From a methanogenic archaeon mixed culture ISO4-G1 (GTDB taxonomy: Archaea > Thermoplasmatota > Thermoplasmata > Methanomassiliicoccales > Methanomethylophilaceae), in NCBI GenBank assembly GCA_001563305.1, contig CP013703.1:558001-622000 (forward strand): DNA of 64,000 bases, in the 5' to 3' direction. Shown here piece by piece: positions 63,070-64,000 of the stretch. How positions within the stretch are numbered: position 1 is the stretch's first letter; each line of letters begins with the position of its first letter. The position numbers and the translations under genes are program-made. The notes below the pieces were generated by a model. It ran no database searches. It was not told where the DNA came from and saw nothing but the letters and a program-made list of their open reading frames with translations.

Positions 63070-64000
63070 ATGGCTCAAGAAACGATGGAACTGCTGGTTA
63101 TCGAGAACGTGACCAAGTCCTTCGAGGGACGCGTGGTTCTCAACAACGTCAGTGCGAAGCTGACGACCGGTAAGATTCTGGGACTGATCGGAAAGAGCGC
63201 GGCAGGAAAGAGCGTCCTTATCCACATACTGAGGGGTAACGACGACTACAAGCCCGACTCCGGACGCGTCATCTACAATCTGAACAAGTGCAAGAAATGC
63301 AACAACCTGGACCTCCCCAGAAAGGGCGAGAAGTGCACCAGGTGCGGCGGAGCGACGGACACGCTCTCGGTCGACTTCTGGTCCCTGAAGCAGGACGACC
63401 CGCTCAGGCAGAACATCAAGGGCCGCATCTCCATCATGCTGCAGAGGACATTCGCGCTTTTCGGAGACATGACCGTCATCGAGAACGTCATGGAGGCGAT
63501 CCCCGAGGACATCAAGGGCGACGACCGTATCACCCGTGCCATCGACATGCTCAAGCTCGTGGACATGACCCACAGGACGACCCACATCGCAAGGGACCTC
63601 TCCGGAGGAGAGAAGCAGCGTGTGGTCATGGCCAGGCAGCTCGCCAAAGAGCCCCTTTTCTTCCTGGCGGACGAACCGACGGGAACATTGGACCCCACAA
63701 CCGCGGAGACGGTGCACAAGGGTCTCATCGATTACGTCAAGAACAACGGTATCGCGATGGTGTTCGCATCCCACTGGCCCGAGGCCATCGAGAGGATGGC
63801 GGACGAGGCCATGCTCGTGGATGCCGGAGAGGTCAAGATGCAGGGATCCCCCAAGGAGATCGCCGAGGCGTTCATGAAGGACTACCACTTCGAGAAGTCC
63901 GCCCACGGCCAGCTCGGAGAGCCGCTCATCACGCTCAAGGACGCCGAGAAGCACTTCTTCTCCGTCGTCAGGGGAGTCGTGAAGGCGGTCGACGGGGTCA
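63070..64000 (+). CDS. atwA: Methyl-coenzyme M reductase activation component A2 (right-truncated)
   Basis: The first 310 residues of the twin ABC ATPase that, with ATP, reductively activates Mcr. Domain 1 has Walker A GLIGKSAAGKSVLIH near residue 40, a Cys4 insertion typical of component A2 (NKCKKCNNLDLPRKGEKCTRCGG, here described by its two CxxC pairs), the signature LSGGEKQRV near 177 and Walker B FFLADEPTGTLD near 197. The second ABC domain begins at about residue 290 (LITLKDAEKHFFS) and is cut by the window edge. Confidence 0.95.
   Translation, partial: MAQETMELLVIENVTKSFEGRVVLNNVSAKLTTGKILGLIGKSAAGKSVLIHILRGNDDYKPDSGRVIYNLNKCKKCNNLDLPRKGEKCTRCGGATDTLSVDFWSLKQDDPLRQNIKGRISIMLQRTFALFGDMTVIENVMEAIPEDIKGDDRITRAIDMLKLVDMTHRTTHIARDLSGGEKQRVVMARQLAKEPLFFLADEPTGTLDPTTAETVHKGLIDYVKNNGIAMVFASHWPEAIERMADEAMLVDAGEVKMQGSPKEIAEAFMKDYHFEKSAHGQLGEPLITLKDAEKHFFSVVRGVVKAVDGV

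Overview
The window comes from a methanogenic archaeon, most likely a host-associated member of the Methanomassiliicoccales (Methanomethylophilus-like). It carries mcrBDGA, the methyl-CoM reductase activation ATPase component A2 (atwA, cut by the right edge) and a methylcobamide:CoM methyltransferase. It also has archaeal information-processing genes: Hel308, FEN1, an archaeal topoisomerase I, RtcB, L40e, Cgi121 of KEOPS and RNase Z. Almost every gene ends in TGA and a few in TAA. TAG is almost absent as a stop, yet it interrupts an otherwise perfect aconitase gene in frame. That is the pattern expected of a pyrrolysine-decoding Methanomassiliicoccales genome. The placement is inferred from gene content, not from a database search.

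Layout. 1-5.3 kb: tail of an unknown gene, IMPACT/YigZ protein, ABC-F ATPase, and aconitase with one in-frame TAG. 5.4-8.7 kb: archaeal mevalonate-entry operon (HTH regulator, HMG-CoA synthase, thiolase, DUF35 protein). 8.8-17.6 kb: Cgi121, a CobN-like chelatase, threonine synthesis (thrB-thrC), Hel308. 17.6-24 kb: an unknown gene, hypD-hypA, nth, folC, two tandem ATP-grasp ligases, an asparagine-synthase-like protein. 24-31.5 kb: NikR, topA, an AT-rich gap with a small zinc protein, NAPRTase, enolase, a receiver-DUF835 protein, L40e. 31.6-39.9 kb: sugar-isomerase-like protein with a DUF4443 regulator, SAM synthetase facing an HTH-CBS regulator, RNase Z, a highly structured non-coding stretch, then rpe-fen1-tatD-tcdA. 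40-44.6 kb: acquired MntA/HepT module, ileS, and a structured region holding a tiny hydrophobic peptide gene. 44.6-54.3 kb: PUA protein, HD phosphohydrolase, rtcB, tRNA-His, two paralogous membrane proteins, argF, and a trio of nucleic-acid hydrolases. 54.4-64 kb: the methanogenesis region (methyltransferase, DUF169, mcrBDGA, DUF2098, unknown proteins, DUF4443-DUF2111 regulator, atwA).

How the genes work together. The right-hand end is a methanogenesis cluster: methyl transfer to CoM, Mcr, its activation ATPase, and small partners of unknown role. NikR, HypA and HypD fit nickel and [NiFe]-hydrogenase demand, since such organisms reduce methyl groups with H2. CobN fits corrinoid demand. The mevalonate operon feeds archaeal lipids. 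FolC beside two glutamate-ligase-like ATP-grasp genes suggests cofactor polyglutamylation. Many promoters are of the leaderless type, with a TATA-like box about 25 nt from the start codon, and this decides several starts.

Items most worth a second look: the TAG inside acnA; a roughly 230-nt stretch at 36494-36722 tiled with perfect hairpins inside a closing helix, behind a TATA box; a possible second TAG-containing gene (27050-27349); and a structured leader with a perfect Shine-Dalgarno before a 33-residue hydrophobic peptide (43953-44228).
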